Assembly: GCF_039543185.1 (NCBI RefSeq)
Contig: NZ_BAABJG010000035.1
Location: 1-64,000 of the forward strand
DNA length: 64,000 nt
DNA from: Paenibacillus_S vulneris
GTDB taxonomy: Bacteria > Bacillota > Bacilli > Paenibacillales > NBRC-103111
Direction of reading: 5' to 3'
Shown here piece after piece: positions 27,495-36,697 of the stretch (position 1 is its first letter; each line of letters begins with the position of its first letter). The notes beneath the pieces are model-generated. The model made no database searches. It saw nothing but the letters and a program-made list of their open reading frames with translations, and was not told where the DNA came from. The translations under genes were made by a program, and so were the position numbers.

Positions 27495-29921
27495 TTAATC
27501 TAGGATTTTCCCTAATTCTTCTTCAATAGAAGTTATTTTATTATCAACTTCTTCAATAGTAATAAAATCTGACTCATATGGTCTCATATAATGTTCTGCG
27601 AGAAGGTTCCAAAAGTTTTCTTCTGTAATATCAACATTTAATTGCAAGTACTTAGATTTCAATAGAACAACATCGTCATCATCTTTGTTTATCTTCCTAC
27701 CAAATAGACTTCCATCAATGTGGATTTGATTTTTCTTTTCTATTAACCCATTTCCATTTTCACCTATTAAGTACTTATCTAATAGTTCAGGGGCGTCATT
27801 ATGAAGGAAATAAGGTTTACCCTCATCATCATAAGAAACAAGATTAGTTTCCCATCTATCGTCACCTAGGTTAAAGCCATCATAATCCATAATATAAAAC
27901 CAAATTTTTTCTTGTAAATCCTTTAGTTGACGTTTTTCTATTCCATCGTCAGTCATTACACTTTCACTAGTTAACTCAGCAATTGTTTCTTTGTTTCTTT
28001 TATAACCTATTAGCATATATGTCTTCTGCTTAGCGTATGGAGCAAACGCAAACTTTGGAATTGATACAATTGCTTCAATTTTCACGTTTTTAAGAATAAA
28101 TTCTCTAAATTCTGTGTAGAATTTCGAGGGATTTTCCAAAACTCCGTTAGGGATAATTAAGCTAACTCTTCCACCGTATCGCAAACCATTAATATATTGT
28201 CTAATAAAAGTATACTCTTGACCTTGTCCATAAGGAGGGTTACTAATTACTACGTTCCAATCATTTTCCTCACACTTAGAACTAAAAATAGTATTTTGAT
28301 TATTCAATGGTTCTAGGGAGCTCCCATGATGTATATCTGTATGTCCATCTCCTGCAAAGAACATGTTTAATTTCGTTTTCTCAACACATTCAGGTTCCTT
28401 ATCAATGCCGGTGAAAATTTGACTTCTTAATAAAGTATCTATTCTCTCACTTCTATTATTTAGTATCGTTCTATATTCCGTTGACAGATAAGAGTAACAT
28501 TCCGTTAATAATCCACCTGTACCACATGAAGGGTCTATAATTTTGAGATTAGAATAATGCATAAAGATTATCTCTTCTAAGTAATTGTACCTAATTTGAT
28601 TTCCTGTTCTTTCTAGCTCTTCTTTTTTAGTTTGAATTTCTTTTTTCATAGCGTCAACATATGGTTTTAATGTAAGAGTAGCAATGACTTGGCTAATATG
28701 CCTTTTAGTATAATACTGACCAAGCTCCCTCTTTTGATCCTTGTTCTTGAACTTTTCATAAATGGCACCATATATATCAAAATCACACTCATGTAAATAT
28801 AGTGGTCTGTCTGTAGCTTTCCCATTTAGACCATCATAGATTGCTAAGATAAACTCATAGCTTTTCTTGTTGGTTTGGATTTTATCTATAGGAACAAGTA
28901 TGTCATGGAACTCTCTATATTCCTTCTCATAGCCTTCAAGATATTCGCCATTCTCATCTTTATCCGCTTGTTCATCTTGCTCAAGATTATTTAACTCAGT
29001 GCGTAAAACATTGTATATTTTTCTACCTTTTTGGTGGTCTTCATCGGTTTCTTCAAATTTGCCCCAATCTGTCCAAACCTTAATACCATCTTCTCTGTAT
29101 TTATCTACCTTGTTTAAGAGAATAATTCTTTCCTCTAAATATTTAAAAAAAATAAAAGTAAGTATTATATCTCCAAGAACATCTTTACTACCTTCCAATT
29201 GTCTACCATAAAAATCATTATGTATTCTAGTAATGAAATTAATAAACTCTTGCTCGGTCATGCTGCTTTTTTTCTGTTTCTCCTCATAAGGAAGTGTTGT
29301 AAAATCACAAACTGTGTTAGTTCTAGTTATTTGCGATCTGATATCCTTAAGAATATTAAACACAGGGAAAAAGTTAACCTGCTCCTCAATAATGCGGTTT
29401 TCAACAGCACCCTCATCATTAACAACTGCTACATTTCTCTTGATCAATATTGGTTTTAAAGTCTCTGTATGATAAAATCTCACTTCATTAGTATTGGTAA
29501 CCCCAAAGAAAGGTAAATTTAATTTTTGGGCTTTCCATTTACCTTGGATTAAAGCATTAAACCAATCTCTTTCTCGAACAGTTCCATAATTTAATGAACT
29601 ACTATTTGTTTCATATAGAGCTATATTCTCTTCGACAAGCTTGAAAATTTCTTCCTTAACATCTCCATTTAGATCATAAATATCTAGTATCCTTGCACTC
29701 TCTTGTTTTGCCTCTAATATTGTTAATAAATCACTTTCAAAATTCGTACTTGCATTTTGGGATTTCGAAATAAGTATATCTACCCTTTTATTTAATGTCT
29801 TACTAGTGCTACAATCTGTCTTCATATTGTCTATAGGTGTTTTACAATCAAAAACTAATCTAGGAATTAGTTTGGTTACTATTTTTGTACTTTCACTTGA
29901 GTGAACTGCAACCACTTTCAT
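27495..29921 (-). CDS. Combined nuclease / N6-adenine methyltransferase subunit (BcgI-like RM protein)
   Basis: An 808-residue protein. The N-terminal 80 residues carry a PD-(D/E)xK pattern: Asp48 in KRVDILIS, then Glu70 and Lys72 in ILEAKQE. A helical region like HsdM N-terminal domains follows (about 220-400). Then comes the methylase core, with motif I DPSCGTGG at about 462-470 and motif IV NPPYG at about 559-563. No separate restriction (HsdR) gene is present. One chain with nuclease and methylase plus a separate S subunit is the type IIB (BcgI) arrangement. Cutting on both sides of the site would be expected of that class but is inference here. Confidence 0.82.
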   Translation of the reverse strand: MKVVAVHSSESTKIVTKLIPRLVFDCKTPIDNMKTDCSTSKTLNKRVDILISKSQNASTNFESDLLTILEAKQESARILDIYDLNGDVKEEIFKLVEENIALYETNSSSLNYGTVRERDWFNALIQGKWKAQKLNLPFFGVTNTNEVRFYHTETLKPILIKRNVAVVNDEGAVENRIIEEQVNFFPVFNILKDIRSQITRTNTVCDFTTLPYEEKQKKSSMTEQEFINFITRIHNDFYGRQLEGSKDVLGDIILTFIFFKYLEERIILLNKVDKYREDGIKVWTDWGKFEETDEDHQKGRKIYNVLRTELNNLEQDEQADKDENGEYLEGYEKEYREFHDILVPIDKIQTNKKSYEFILAIYDGLNGKATDRPLYLHECDFDIYGAIYEKFKNKDQKRELGQYYTKRHISQVIATLTLKPYVDAMKKEIQTKKEELERTGNQIRYNYLEEIIFMHYSNLKIIDPSCGTGGLLTECYSYLSTEYRTILNNRSERIDTLLRSQIFTGIDKEPECVEKTKLNMFFAGDGHTDIHHGSSLEPLNNQNTIFSSKCEENDWNVVISNPPYGQGQEYTFIRQYINGLRYGGRVSLIIPNGVLENPSKFYTEFREFILKNVKIEAIVSIPKFAFAPYAKQKTYMLIGYKRNKETIAELTSESVMTDDGIEKRQLKDLQEKIWFYIMDYDGFNLGDDRWETNLVSYDDEGKPYFLHNDAPELLDKYLIGENGNGLIEKKNQIHIDGSLFGRKINKDDDDVVLLKSKYLQLNVDITEENFWNLLAEHYMRPYESDFITIEEVDNKITSIEEELGKILD

Positions 29922-30293
29922 ACAACTCCTTATAATAGGATACAGTAACCGACCTTAATAATTAATTAAAGTACAGTACAAACGTTCTATTATAGAATAT
30001 ATGTTTAATAAATAGAAAGCAACTTCTGTAATAAAAATTCCAAATCCTTTTCCCGCTTAGGGAAAAGGGATGTTTCAACTCTTTTGTAGTTTGGTAAATC
30101 GCTTATTTCCTATTTTTTAATATTTTTTTATGAGGAGGATTTTCCTCATATCAAGACAAAAAATTTCCTATAATAAAAGAAAAACTCTCAGTACAAAATG
30201 ATTTATACCATCTCTAAAGCCCCAAAATTACCTTTGAGTCTTTTCTCTTAATCCACTACAATGTGAAATAACCTGAAGTGGAGGAATGAAAAG
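29922..30293. other. AT-rich upstream region of the restriction-modification operon
   Basis: About 370 very AT-rich bases. It should contain the leftward promoter of the methylase gene; AT-rich boxes occur around 29945-30000 but I cannot fix one. Its right end borders the IS3 remnant. No gene seen. Confidence 0.35.
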
Positions 30294-30930
30294 ATGCAGC
30301 GGAAAAGTTACAGCATGGAATTTAAACAGCAGCTCATCCAGGAAGCCCTTGAAGCTGGAAATGCCAGTCAGGTCGCGAGAAGACATGGAATTGACGGTAA
30401 GATGTTATCCCGATAGATTCTTCAATCTCATCAAGCAGGTTGGAAAAAGGCCGCTCCTGAAGCGAAGAAGATAGCTCCCTATGCGCCATCACCCAAAGAA
30501 TTTCATGAGTTGGAACATGAGAACGACAAGCTAAAAAAACTGCTTGGTGAAAAAGATCTGGAAATATCGATCCTGCGTGACCTCGTAAAAAAGGTGAACC
30601 CCGCCTATCGGACAAAATAGAGATCGCCGACACATGGATTGCGTGGGTATAAGGCTGCCGTGGTGCTGCGGATCGTCGGCGTCAGTGAGGCAACGTATTA
30701 TTACCGAAGGAAGCATTTCAAGCAGGAACGAGTATACAACGGTGGATGTCCTATCCCTGGATATTCCTTCAACCAACAACGACGCCCTACCAGTGACGAT
30801 CAGATCAAGGAATGGCTGATGGAGCTTATTGCCGGCGAAGAATCTACGTATGGCTATCGAAAATTAACGGTATGCCTCAAGCGGCAGTTTGGATTGATCA
30901 TAAATAAGAAAAAGGTATATCGAAGGCGGC
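30294..30930 (+). pseudogene. IS3-family element remnant (orfA with nonsense codon, orfB 5' part)
   Basis: From ATG 30294 the frame gives an IS3-type OrfA: helix-turn-helix with KSYSMEFKQQLIQEALE and ARRHGIDGKMLSR, a TAG stop where relatives usually have tryptophan, then the leucine-zipper part (ELEHENDKLKKLLGEKDLE) to about 30620. OrfB follows out of frame (YKAAVVLRIVGVSEATYYYR, STYGYRKLTVCLKRQFG) and ends abruptly near 30930, where integrase sequence begins. The DDE catalytic region is absent, so the element is dead. Confidence 0.8.
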
Positions 30931-30945
30931 CTGGCAACAGGGACA

Positions 30946-31706
30946 ATAGAATATAATCACAGAATTCTTAGGAATATTTCGCGCGCTGTGGAATTGGAGG
31001 TAATTAAGCATAATCCAGCCCTTCCAGTTAAAAAACAAAAGGTAAGTTATAAAGATGTTTTGCCTTACGATGAAAATGAAGTCAGATTACTTATGCTGGC
31101 CCTGAAGAAAGAACCGTTCCATTGGCAAGTAATGATTAAACTCGCTATCCATACCGGGCTTCGACGCGGTGAACTGTTAGCCTTGGAATGGAAGCATGTC
31201 GAATGGGAAAAAGAACAAATCAATGTACTGCAAAGCGTTTCATCTACTACAGCGGGGGTAGCGCGGGTGAAGGAACCTAAAACGAAGAAGTCCAAGCGCA
31301 AGGTAGGACTATCTGAAGCTATGCTGGAGTTGTTACGGGAGTATCAAAGGCTCAAAGCGAAGAGCGGAAAGCTATGGAGGATTGGCAGGGCGGGGAACAT
31401 CTATTTATCATTGCTCATCCAGACGGAAAAGCATTCCACCATGAACGCCCGTACCTATGGTTTCGCGGCTTCCTAAAAAAGAACAAGCTTCGCTATATCC
31501 GGTTTCACGATCTGCGTCATACAGCCGCTACGCTTTTAATAAATCAAGGCGTACACGCAAAAGTTATATCAGAACGCCTAGGGCATGGGAATATTACGAC
31601 GACAATGAATATTTACGGCCACGCATTACAACAGGCGGATAAGGACGCGGCGAACAAGGTTAGCGACATCCTCTTTATTTCAAATGCCCGCAAATCCAAC
31701 GCATAG
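30946..31706 (+). pseudogene. Tyrosine integrase, truncated and frameshifted
   Basis: The C-terminal half of a phage/ICE-type tyrosine recombinase. It has HRILRNISRAVELEVI (core-binding end), HTGLRRGELLALEWKHV with the first catalytic Arg, then a frameshift near 31370. HDLRHTAATLLINQG and LGHGNITTTMNIYGHA follow with the later His/Arg/Tyr residues. The N-terminal DNA-binding part is missing where it joins the IS3 remnant. It cannot be active but marks an old integration event. Confidence 0.85.
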
Positions 31707-31708
31707 AA

Positions 31709-31742
31709 AAGACGACGCTGTAGAAGGCCAAAACGTCGTCTT
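31709..31742 (+). terminator. Hairpin after the integrase remnant
   Basis: AAGACGACG (31709-31717) pairs exactly with CGTCGTCTT (31734-31742). No long T-run follows. Confidence 0.45.
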
Positions 31743-31848
31743 ATAGATAAATAACACCAATTTAGCACCAAAGCCACAAATACCCCGCTGTTACACCAAT
31801 ATTAAAATGTCTGTACTATAGACAAATCCCCTTATATATCAAGGCATT

Positions 31849-33594
31849 TCAGCCTTCTGTTTCATCCCTAACCAACAAACACTTTCCACATGTGTTGTGC
31901 TCAGAATAGGAAGGCACTTTCCCCCTTTCACTTCGCAAGGACTTTTTTTGCTTATGCATCTTGCTTTGGATGCTGTTATGAAAGCCGGTTTTATAGACGA
32001 AGGTCAGTTTATACGGCTCAGGACTTTCCTGATTGGAGTTCTCCCCAATAATAACTTTATCGACAATGCTTTCGAATACGTTTCGGTCGAATGCAGTCAG
32101 AACCTCATTCGTTTGAAGCACTTTGCGAAGATGTTCAAGCCGTTTTCCCAATTCTATTTCATCTTGCGCGGATTGCTCCAGCAGTTCCTTTTCTTCAAGC
32201 AATTTAGTAAGCGAAGTATCGAGCTCCGCATATTTCTGTTCGTAAGTAGCCCTGTCTATTTTCTCATCCAGGCACAAATCAATCAGTTTGCAACGTTTTT
32301 GCTCCAAGGCCTCAATATCGCTAATAATTTTGTTCAGCCGCTTTTGATTATTCTGATCGCTAAACACGGACCCCATTCTTTTCATAAGCTCGTCCAGCAC
32401 ATCAGAATTGTTGCGGCACACCAATTTGTACGATTCGACAAAAGCACACTCGATCAGCTTTTCCTCTAAGGCTTTACTGTGAGAGCAGTATTTCTTCCCT
32501 TTTTTCGTGGCTGTCACGCACTGCCAAATCACTTTCTCATGTGGGGTTCCGCTGTGCCAGTTCCGCCGCGAGAGGTTGCTTCCGCAGAAAGCACATTCTA
32601 ACTTGCTGCTAAAAGCAAATTTCCTGCTGTACTTGTCCCGCTTGCCTTTCACGCCGCGGCGACGATTCTCGCTCCTTCGATGCAATATATCCTGCGCCTT
32701 CTCAAACACTTCCTCGCTAACAATCGGCTCATGATGATTTTTGACATAAAACTGATCTTCCTCGCCGTAATTGTCCAGTCTTCTCTTGGAAATGGGATCG
32801 ACGGTAAATGTCTTTCCTTGCAACAAGTCGCCTTTGTACTTCTCATTCTTTATGATACCAAGAATGGTTGTGTCCTGCCATTCGACTCTTCCGTACTTGG
32901 TTTTATGTCCAGCCTCAGTCAGTTCCTTTGCAATAACATAAGCGCCGATTCCCGATGTGTATCGTTCAAAAATATAGCGGACGATTTCGGCTTCTTTTTG
33001 ATTAACGGTTATCGTTTTCGTATTCACATCGTAATCGTATCCCAGACAGCTTTGAAAGCCCACCAGTTCGCCGCGCTTCATTTTCATCTTCAGACCTTTT
33101 TTCACGTTCGCGGAGATGTTCTCCACTTCCTGCTGCGCTACGGAGCTTAAAATGACGAGCAACAATTCGCCGTCCATCGTCAGCGTATTGATATTTTCGT
33201 CTTCAAAAAATACGGCGATGTTCTTTTCCTTCAGCATACGGACGTATTTCAACGTGTCCAGCGTATTTCTTGCAAACCTGGAGATAGACTTCGTGATGAT
33301 CATATCAATTTTCCCGTCCATACAATCGTTAATCATGCGTTGAAAATCCTCGCGCTTCGTTACCTGAGTACCGGTTATGGCTTCATCTGCATAAATATCA
33401 ACCAGCACCCAGTCGCTTCGTTTGCTAACGAGATCGGTGTAATAGTCGACTTGCGACTTGTAGCTGCTCAATTGCTCCTCGGTGTCGGTACTTACGCGGG
33501 CATAAGGGGCGACGCGAAGAATATCCGATAACTTTCCGGCGTTTCGATCCGATATTTTCCGACTTGCTTTAATTACTTCTACTTCGAGAGCCAT
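31849..33594 (-). CDS. Large serine recombinase
   Basis: A 581-residue recombinase. The resolvase domain has catalytic Ser35 in YARVSTDTEEQ, with the later arginines in TKSISRFARNTLD. It continues through the recombinase domain (GYDYDVNTKTITVNQKEAEIVRYIF) and a zinc-ribbon (CAFCGSNLSRRNWHSG...WQCVTATKKGKKYCSHS), then a coiled coil and a C-terminal tail. ATG 33594 is preferred to 33609 because GGAGGAC (33607-33601) lies eight bases upstream. Full length and intact motifs suggest it could still excise or integrate DNA. A small SHOCT-like gene lies just upstream. Confidence 0.9.
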   Translation of the reverse strand: MALEVEVIKASRKISDRNAGKLSDILRVAPYARVSTDTEEQLSSYKSQVDYYTDLVSKRSDWVLVDIYADEAITGTQVTKREDFQRMINDCMDGKIDMIITKSISRFARNTLDTLKYVRMLKEKNIAVFFEDENINTLTMDGELLLVILSSVAQQEVENISANVKKGLKMKMKRGELVGFQSCLGYDYDVNTKTITVNQKEAEIVRYIFERYTSGIGAYVIAKELTEAGHKTKYGRVEWQDTTILGIIKNEKYKGDLLQGKTFTVDPISKRRLDNYGEEDQFYVKNHHEPIVSEEVFEKAQDILHRRSENRRRGVKGKRDKYSRKFAFSSKLECAFCGSNLSRRNWHSGTPHEKVIWQCVTATKKGKKYCSHSKALEEKLIECAFVESYKLVCRNNSDVLDELMKRMGSVFSDQNNQKRLNKIISDIEALEQKRCKLIDLCLDEKIDRATYEQKYAELDTSLTKLLEEKELLEQSAQDEIELGKRLEHLRKVLQTNEVLTAFDRNVFESIVDKVIIGENSNQESPEPYKLTFVYKTGFHNSIQSKMHKQKKSLRSERGKVPSYSEHNTCGKCLLVRDETEG

Positions 33595-33665
33595 GGTGTT
33601 GTCCTCCATTCTTATTTACTTGCCATCAGTTTAATAAGAGATGGGCGGACCGACAAATGTGCGAA

Positions 33666-33812
33666 TCAAGAAGTAAGGTCCGAAATGATGCCGTAATCCC
33701 GCATCGTTTTGTTCTTTATCAAATGAAATTCGTTTTCGGTAATCAAAGATAATGCCAGCAATTGTCTTATCATAGCGATTTGCATGCTGTATCGGATGAG
33801 TTTATGGTTCAT
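33666..33812 (-). CDS. Small SHOCT-like protein (48 aa) upstream of serine recombinase
   Basis: From ATG 33812, with GGGAGG upstream, the frame gives 48 residues, MNHKLIRYSMQIAMIRQLLA followed by LSLITENEFHLIKNKT. The LITENEF...IK pattern is like SHOCT short oligomerisation motifs (L-I-T-xx-E-F-xx-K). Short SHOCT-like proteins next to serine recombinases are known in Firmicute elements. It is probably a partner or regulator. It was identified from the sequence directly and is short, so some caution is due. Confidence 0.6.
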   Translation of the reverse strand: MNHKLIRYSMQIAMIRQLLALSLITENEFHLIKNKTMRDYGIISDLTS

Positions 33813-33843
33813 AAAAACCTCCCATTAATCCAGAAAAGTTGAA

Positions 33844-34230
33844 AAACAGAGATGCGCAACAAACATAATCGCGTATGCGCATCTCTGTTTCCGCCTCTGT
33901 TTTGGTTGCTTCTCTCAAAAATCTTATCCGGCGGACAGTGGTTAGCCGTCCTCATAGGGTTCAAACCTCTTCCAGGATCGCTGCAAGCCGCCCCCATTGC
34001 GATGAACTGTGGCTGGACGGAAGTATCATTATCCCTCCGCATGGGTCTTCGCCTTAAATGGAACCACCATTTTTTATTGCATGGGAAAATCGCTCGCAGG
34101 TTGCCGTTTCTGATGAAAGACATATAGAAATAAATCGGCAAAATGGTCGTGGCGCACCTGCAATTTGGCTATCCTTCCAGGCCATGCGGGGAACGTACCG
34201 GATAAGATTGTATTCAGTTTTCAAGGAGCA
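33844..34230 (-). ncRNA. Candidate structured RNA leader ending in a strong hairpin
   Basis: Read on the minus strand, this stretch starts after CTCCTTGAAAACTGAAT (34228-34212), a sequence like rRNA-spacer leaders. It is GC-rich relative to its flanks and has many short complementary segments, such as GGACGGC...GTCCGCC. It ends in a perfect 15-base stem (arms 33890-33876 and 33858-33844) followed by TTTTTC, an intrinsic terminator. All frames lack family similarity. The small SHOCT-like gene and recombinase follow at once. A regulatory or element-encoded RNA is plausible. I cannot match it to a known RNA class. Confidence 0.35.
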
Positions 34231-34422
34231 TTGAGAGGTTGAATAATGTCCCTCTAATATTCATTTCATTTTTAGGGTAAAATCGGAACTGCTTGCCCAA
34301 AAAACTCCCCTCCGCGGCTTCCATTTTTTGATACAATCAAATATGGAGTGCTACGATAAAAATGCAGTCGAAAAACCCCCTCATATGAAATAAAATGAAA
34401 GCTGACGAGGGGACGAGAGACA

Positions 34423-34713
34423 ATGAATCGATACGACAAAGCATTCAAAGAAGAAGCAGTAAGATTGAGCGATGAGATTGGACCCAAGAAAACCGCCGAG
34501 CAGTTAGGTGTATCCTACTATACCTTGCAGGAATGGAGAAAGCGAAGAATCCTGCACGGTGACGGAGCGCATATCGGGAGCGGACGCGCTTATGCATCTG
34601 CCGATAAGACTGCGCGTGAAATCGAATTAGAAAGAGAGATAGGCGAGTTGCGCCGCGCGAATGAAATTCTCAAGGATGCACTCGGTTTTTTCGCAAAAGA
34701 CCGGAAGCGGTAA
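34423..34713 (+). CDS. IS3-family transposase OrfA
   Basis: A 96-residue OrfA with an N-terminal HTH (MNRYDKAFKEEAVRLSDEIG, AEQLGVSYYTLQEWRKR) and a C-terminal leucine zipper (AREIELEREIGELRRANEIL). It normally fuses to OrfB by -1 frameshifting near its end to form the active transposase. It appears intact. Confidence 0.88.
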   Translation: MNRYDKAFKEEAVRLSDEIGPKKTAEQLGVSYYTLQEWRKRRILHGDGAHIGSGRAYASADKTAREIELEREIGELRRANEILKDALGFFAKDRKR

Positions 34714-35614
34714 AGGCATGCCAGCTCTATGCTTACATCCGTGAACGACGGGATCAGTGGACCGTCAAGGAAATGTGCAAAGTACTTGCTGTCAGCGAAT
34801 CGGGCTATTACCGTAGCTTGAAGCCCACACCGAAACAGGAGCGGCAGCAACTTCTTCTGGTCAAAATCAAAGACATCATTGGAGAGCATGAAGACAACCG
34901 AAATTACGGTGTCCAGCGTATTCTGCTGGCGCTGTCCCAAATAGAGATCACGACCAGCTACAGCACCGTCTACCGAATCATGAAGAAGCATGGCCTGCTG
35001 AAGAAAACCAAACGTCATCCAAACGGTATTACATGCGAGGATGCCGCAGCTCACAAGAGCGAGAACCTAATCCAGAGAGACTTCAAATCCTCAGGACCCA
35101 ACCAAAAGTGGCTATCGGATATCACCGAAGTCCCTTGTTTAGACGGCAAGTTATATCTATGCGCGGTACTGGATTGTTTCAACGGCGAGATCGTGGGCCT
35201 CGCCATGGACGACAACATGCGCAAGGAACTCTGCATTCAGGCCTTTGAGAACGCTTGTAAAGCAAAGAATGCTCGCGGAATGATATTTCACAGCGATCGA
35301 GGCAGTCAATTCACAAGCCATGCATTCCGAGAGCGTCTAGCAAAACGAGATGCCATTCAGAGCATGAGCGGCACAGGGCGTTGCTTGACAAAGCAAGGAT
35401 GGAAAGCTTTTTTGCTACGCTAAAGAAAGAAAAGCTGTACAAGATCAACACGGAGCGCTATCCGATGGCCTATATTAAATCGATCATCTTCAGATACATC
35501 ATGGTCTACTACAACAGACAGCGGATCTACACCTCTAATCCAGGGGCTGGCCCCCAGCTATTTATCGCGAAAGAATGCTGTCACAGGCAGCTTAGTAACG
35601 GGTTTTCTGTATGA
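34692..35614 (+). pseudogene. IS3-family transposase OrfB, one-base frameshift
   Basis: The rve integrase core is recognisable: SDITEVPCLDGKLYLCAVLD gives the first Asp, IFHSDRGSQFTS the second, and RMESFFATLKKEKLYKI the Glu. The frame breaks near 35383, just after MSGTGRC, where relatives read C-Y-D-N-A-R-M-E. The second frame runs to 35614. One missing base explains the break. It could be a true mutation or a sequencing error. Confidence 0.82.
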
Positions 35615-35651
35615 GGGTGTTTTCAAACTGCACTTTTTTTGACAACTCCAT

Positions 35652-35835
35652 TTCCAATATGAAGCGCGATTCCCCTTCCATAAATTCGAAGTGCCCAAAG
35701 CAGTCATTCCATACATAGCAGAGCAGGTCGAGTCACCGGCAGAGCTGTACGCCCAAAAACGATTGGGCGGGTCGCTCCATCACCTACCATCGAACACAAA
35801 TCAGAGATTCTTTCAAATTGGGTATGGTTCGCATC
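35652..35835 (+). pseudogene. Tn3-family transposase fragment
   Basis: Starting at 35652 the frame reads FQYEARFPFHKFEVPKAV and IAEQVESPAELYAQ. After a one-base slip near 35757 it continues NDWAGRSITYHRTQIRD. This is the N-terminal domain of Tn3-family (DUF4158-containing) transposases. It stops being recognisable after about 35835. It begins within ten bases of the right end of the IS3 element, so the IS probably inserted into, or now flanks, a decayed Tn3-type transposon. No matching left part was found before 34352. Confidence 0.65.
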
Positions 35836-36035
35836 ACTCAACGGAATACTTCCCCTTCCGCTTTGGACAATGCAATTGTTTTAGTCGCACAATTTTGCTC
35901 GCCTTGGGCGAAGCCGCGGTTTGTCTGTTTTCCTGCATGAAAGGTGTAGTCAATTCATGCGAGGATGACGAATCTTGATGTGATCAGTCATTACTCGTAG
36001 AGTCCGGCATTCGTATCCACTCCTTATGTTATTTT

Positions 36036-36059
36036 AATCAAATAATTAGGTATTTGAAT
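36036..36059. promoter_or_regulatory. Operator-like palindrome upstream of arsR-type gene
   Basis: AATCAAATA - 6 bases - TATTTGAAT forms a 9-6-9 inverted repeat. A second site with the same geometry lies before the SulP gene, and a half-like site (ATTCATATA) is at 36151. Probable binding sites for the adjacent ArsR-family protein. Confidence 0.55.
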
Positions 36060-36192
36060 ATAAAGTGTATTGTATAGGCAACCAAATCACAATCCATGCG
36101 CCGGTATGCCCTTCTTTCCAGAATGTTTTTGGGTAAAGTTGTGTTATGATATTCATATATTCAAAAGTATAGTGATCAAGGAGGCGTTAGCA

Positions 36193-36522
36193 ATGAACCA
36201 AAATATCCAACAGTTTAAAGCCGATTTTTTTAAGGCGCTGGCGCATCCCATGCGGATTCGAATCCTGGAGGTTCTGAGTGAAGGAGATAAAAACGTAAAT
36301 GAGATACAGAGTATTTTAGGCTCAGAGGGTTCAGCCGTTTCTCAGCAGTTGGCAGTATTGCGAAATAAAAATGTGGTGACGGGCTTAAAGGATGGTACTT
36401 CTGTCATTTATTCGTTACGTGACCCGTTGATTAAAGATCTACTCGCAGTCACAAAGCAGATCTTCGATAATCATCTCGTTGATGCCATTTCATTACTTGA
36501 GGTCATTCGAAATGAATCTTAA
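36193..36522 (+). CDS. ArsR-family transcriptional repressor (SulP-associated)
   Basis: A 109-residue winged-helix protein. FKALAHPMRIRILEVLSEG opens the HTH domain and GSEGSAVSQQLAVLRNKNVV is the recognition helix. No cysteine is present, so it does not use the thiol metal site of arsenic ArsR proteins. ATG 36193 with AAGGAGG upstream is clear; an uninterrupted frame to 36070 is spurious. It precedes a SulP transporter by 175 bases and likely represses it through the 9-6-9 palindromes. The inducer is unknown; a sulfur species or another anion is possible. Confidence 0.85.
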   Translation: MNQNIQQFKADFFKALAHPMRIRILEVLSEGDKNVNEIQSILGSEGSAVSQQLAVLRNKNVVTGLKDGTSVIYSLRDPLIKDLLAVTKQIFDNHLVDAISLLEVIRNES

Positions 36523-36526
36523 ACTG

Positions 36527-36576
36527 AAAAACAAGGGGTTCCATGAGTAACATCAAGGATCTCCTTGTTTTTTTGT
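36527..36576 (+). terminator. Terminator between arsR-type gene and sulP
   Basis: AAAACAAGG (from about 36528) pairs with CCTTGTTTTT (36563 on), followed by a T-rich tail. It means the downstream SulP gene needs its own promoter. Confidence 0.65.
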
Positions 36577-36656
36577 TTTGCAGCCGGAAACATGCGGAGC
36601 GACACGAGATTATTATGATTGACATTATTCGATGACAGGAGTAACATTTCACTTAT

Positions 36657-36680
36657 ATTCAAATAATCAAATATATGAAT
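36657..36680. promoter_or_regulatory. Operator-like palindrome upstream of sulP
   Basis: ATTCAAATA - 6 bases - TATATGAAT, with arms matching at eight of nine positions and the same 9-6-9 geometry as the site at 36036. It ends 18 bases before the sulP ATG, where a bound repressor would block transcription or initiation. Confidence 0.6.
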
Positions 36681-36697
36681 AAGAGAAGGTAATTCAG

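Larger units (their letters stand above)
34352..35643 (+). mobile_element. IS3-family insertion sequence
   Basis: Imperfect terminal inverted repeats bound the element: AAAATGCAGTCGAAAAACCC near 34359-34378 against the complement of the stretch at about 35614-35636 (reads AAAGTGCAGTTTGAAAAC on the minus strand). Inside are orfA and orfB in the usual overlapping-frame arrangement. The exact outer ends are uncertain by a few bases and no clear target duplication was seen. OrfB carries a one-base deletion, so it is not autonomous as sequenced. Confidence 0.8.

Noticed and set aside
31897..32469. Long open frame opposite the serine recombinase
   Set aside because: Shadow of the recombinase gene; no SD and no similarity. 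The same holds for the frames at 44803-45429 and 62514-63623 opposite the NlpC and GerAA genes.
33950..33980. tRNA T-arm-like sequence GGGTTCAAACCTCTT
   Set aside because: No acceptor stem, anticodon arm or D-arm could be built around it on either strand.
35691..35978. 95-codon open frame after the IS3 element
   Set aside because: Its first part is the Tn3 transposase fragment and the rest is an out-of-frame continuation; no independent gene.
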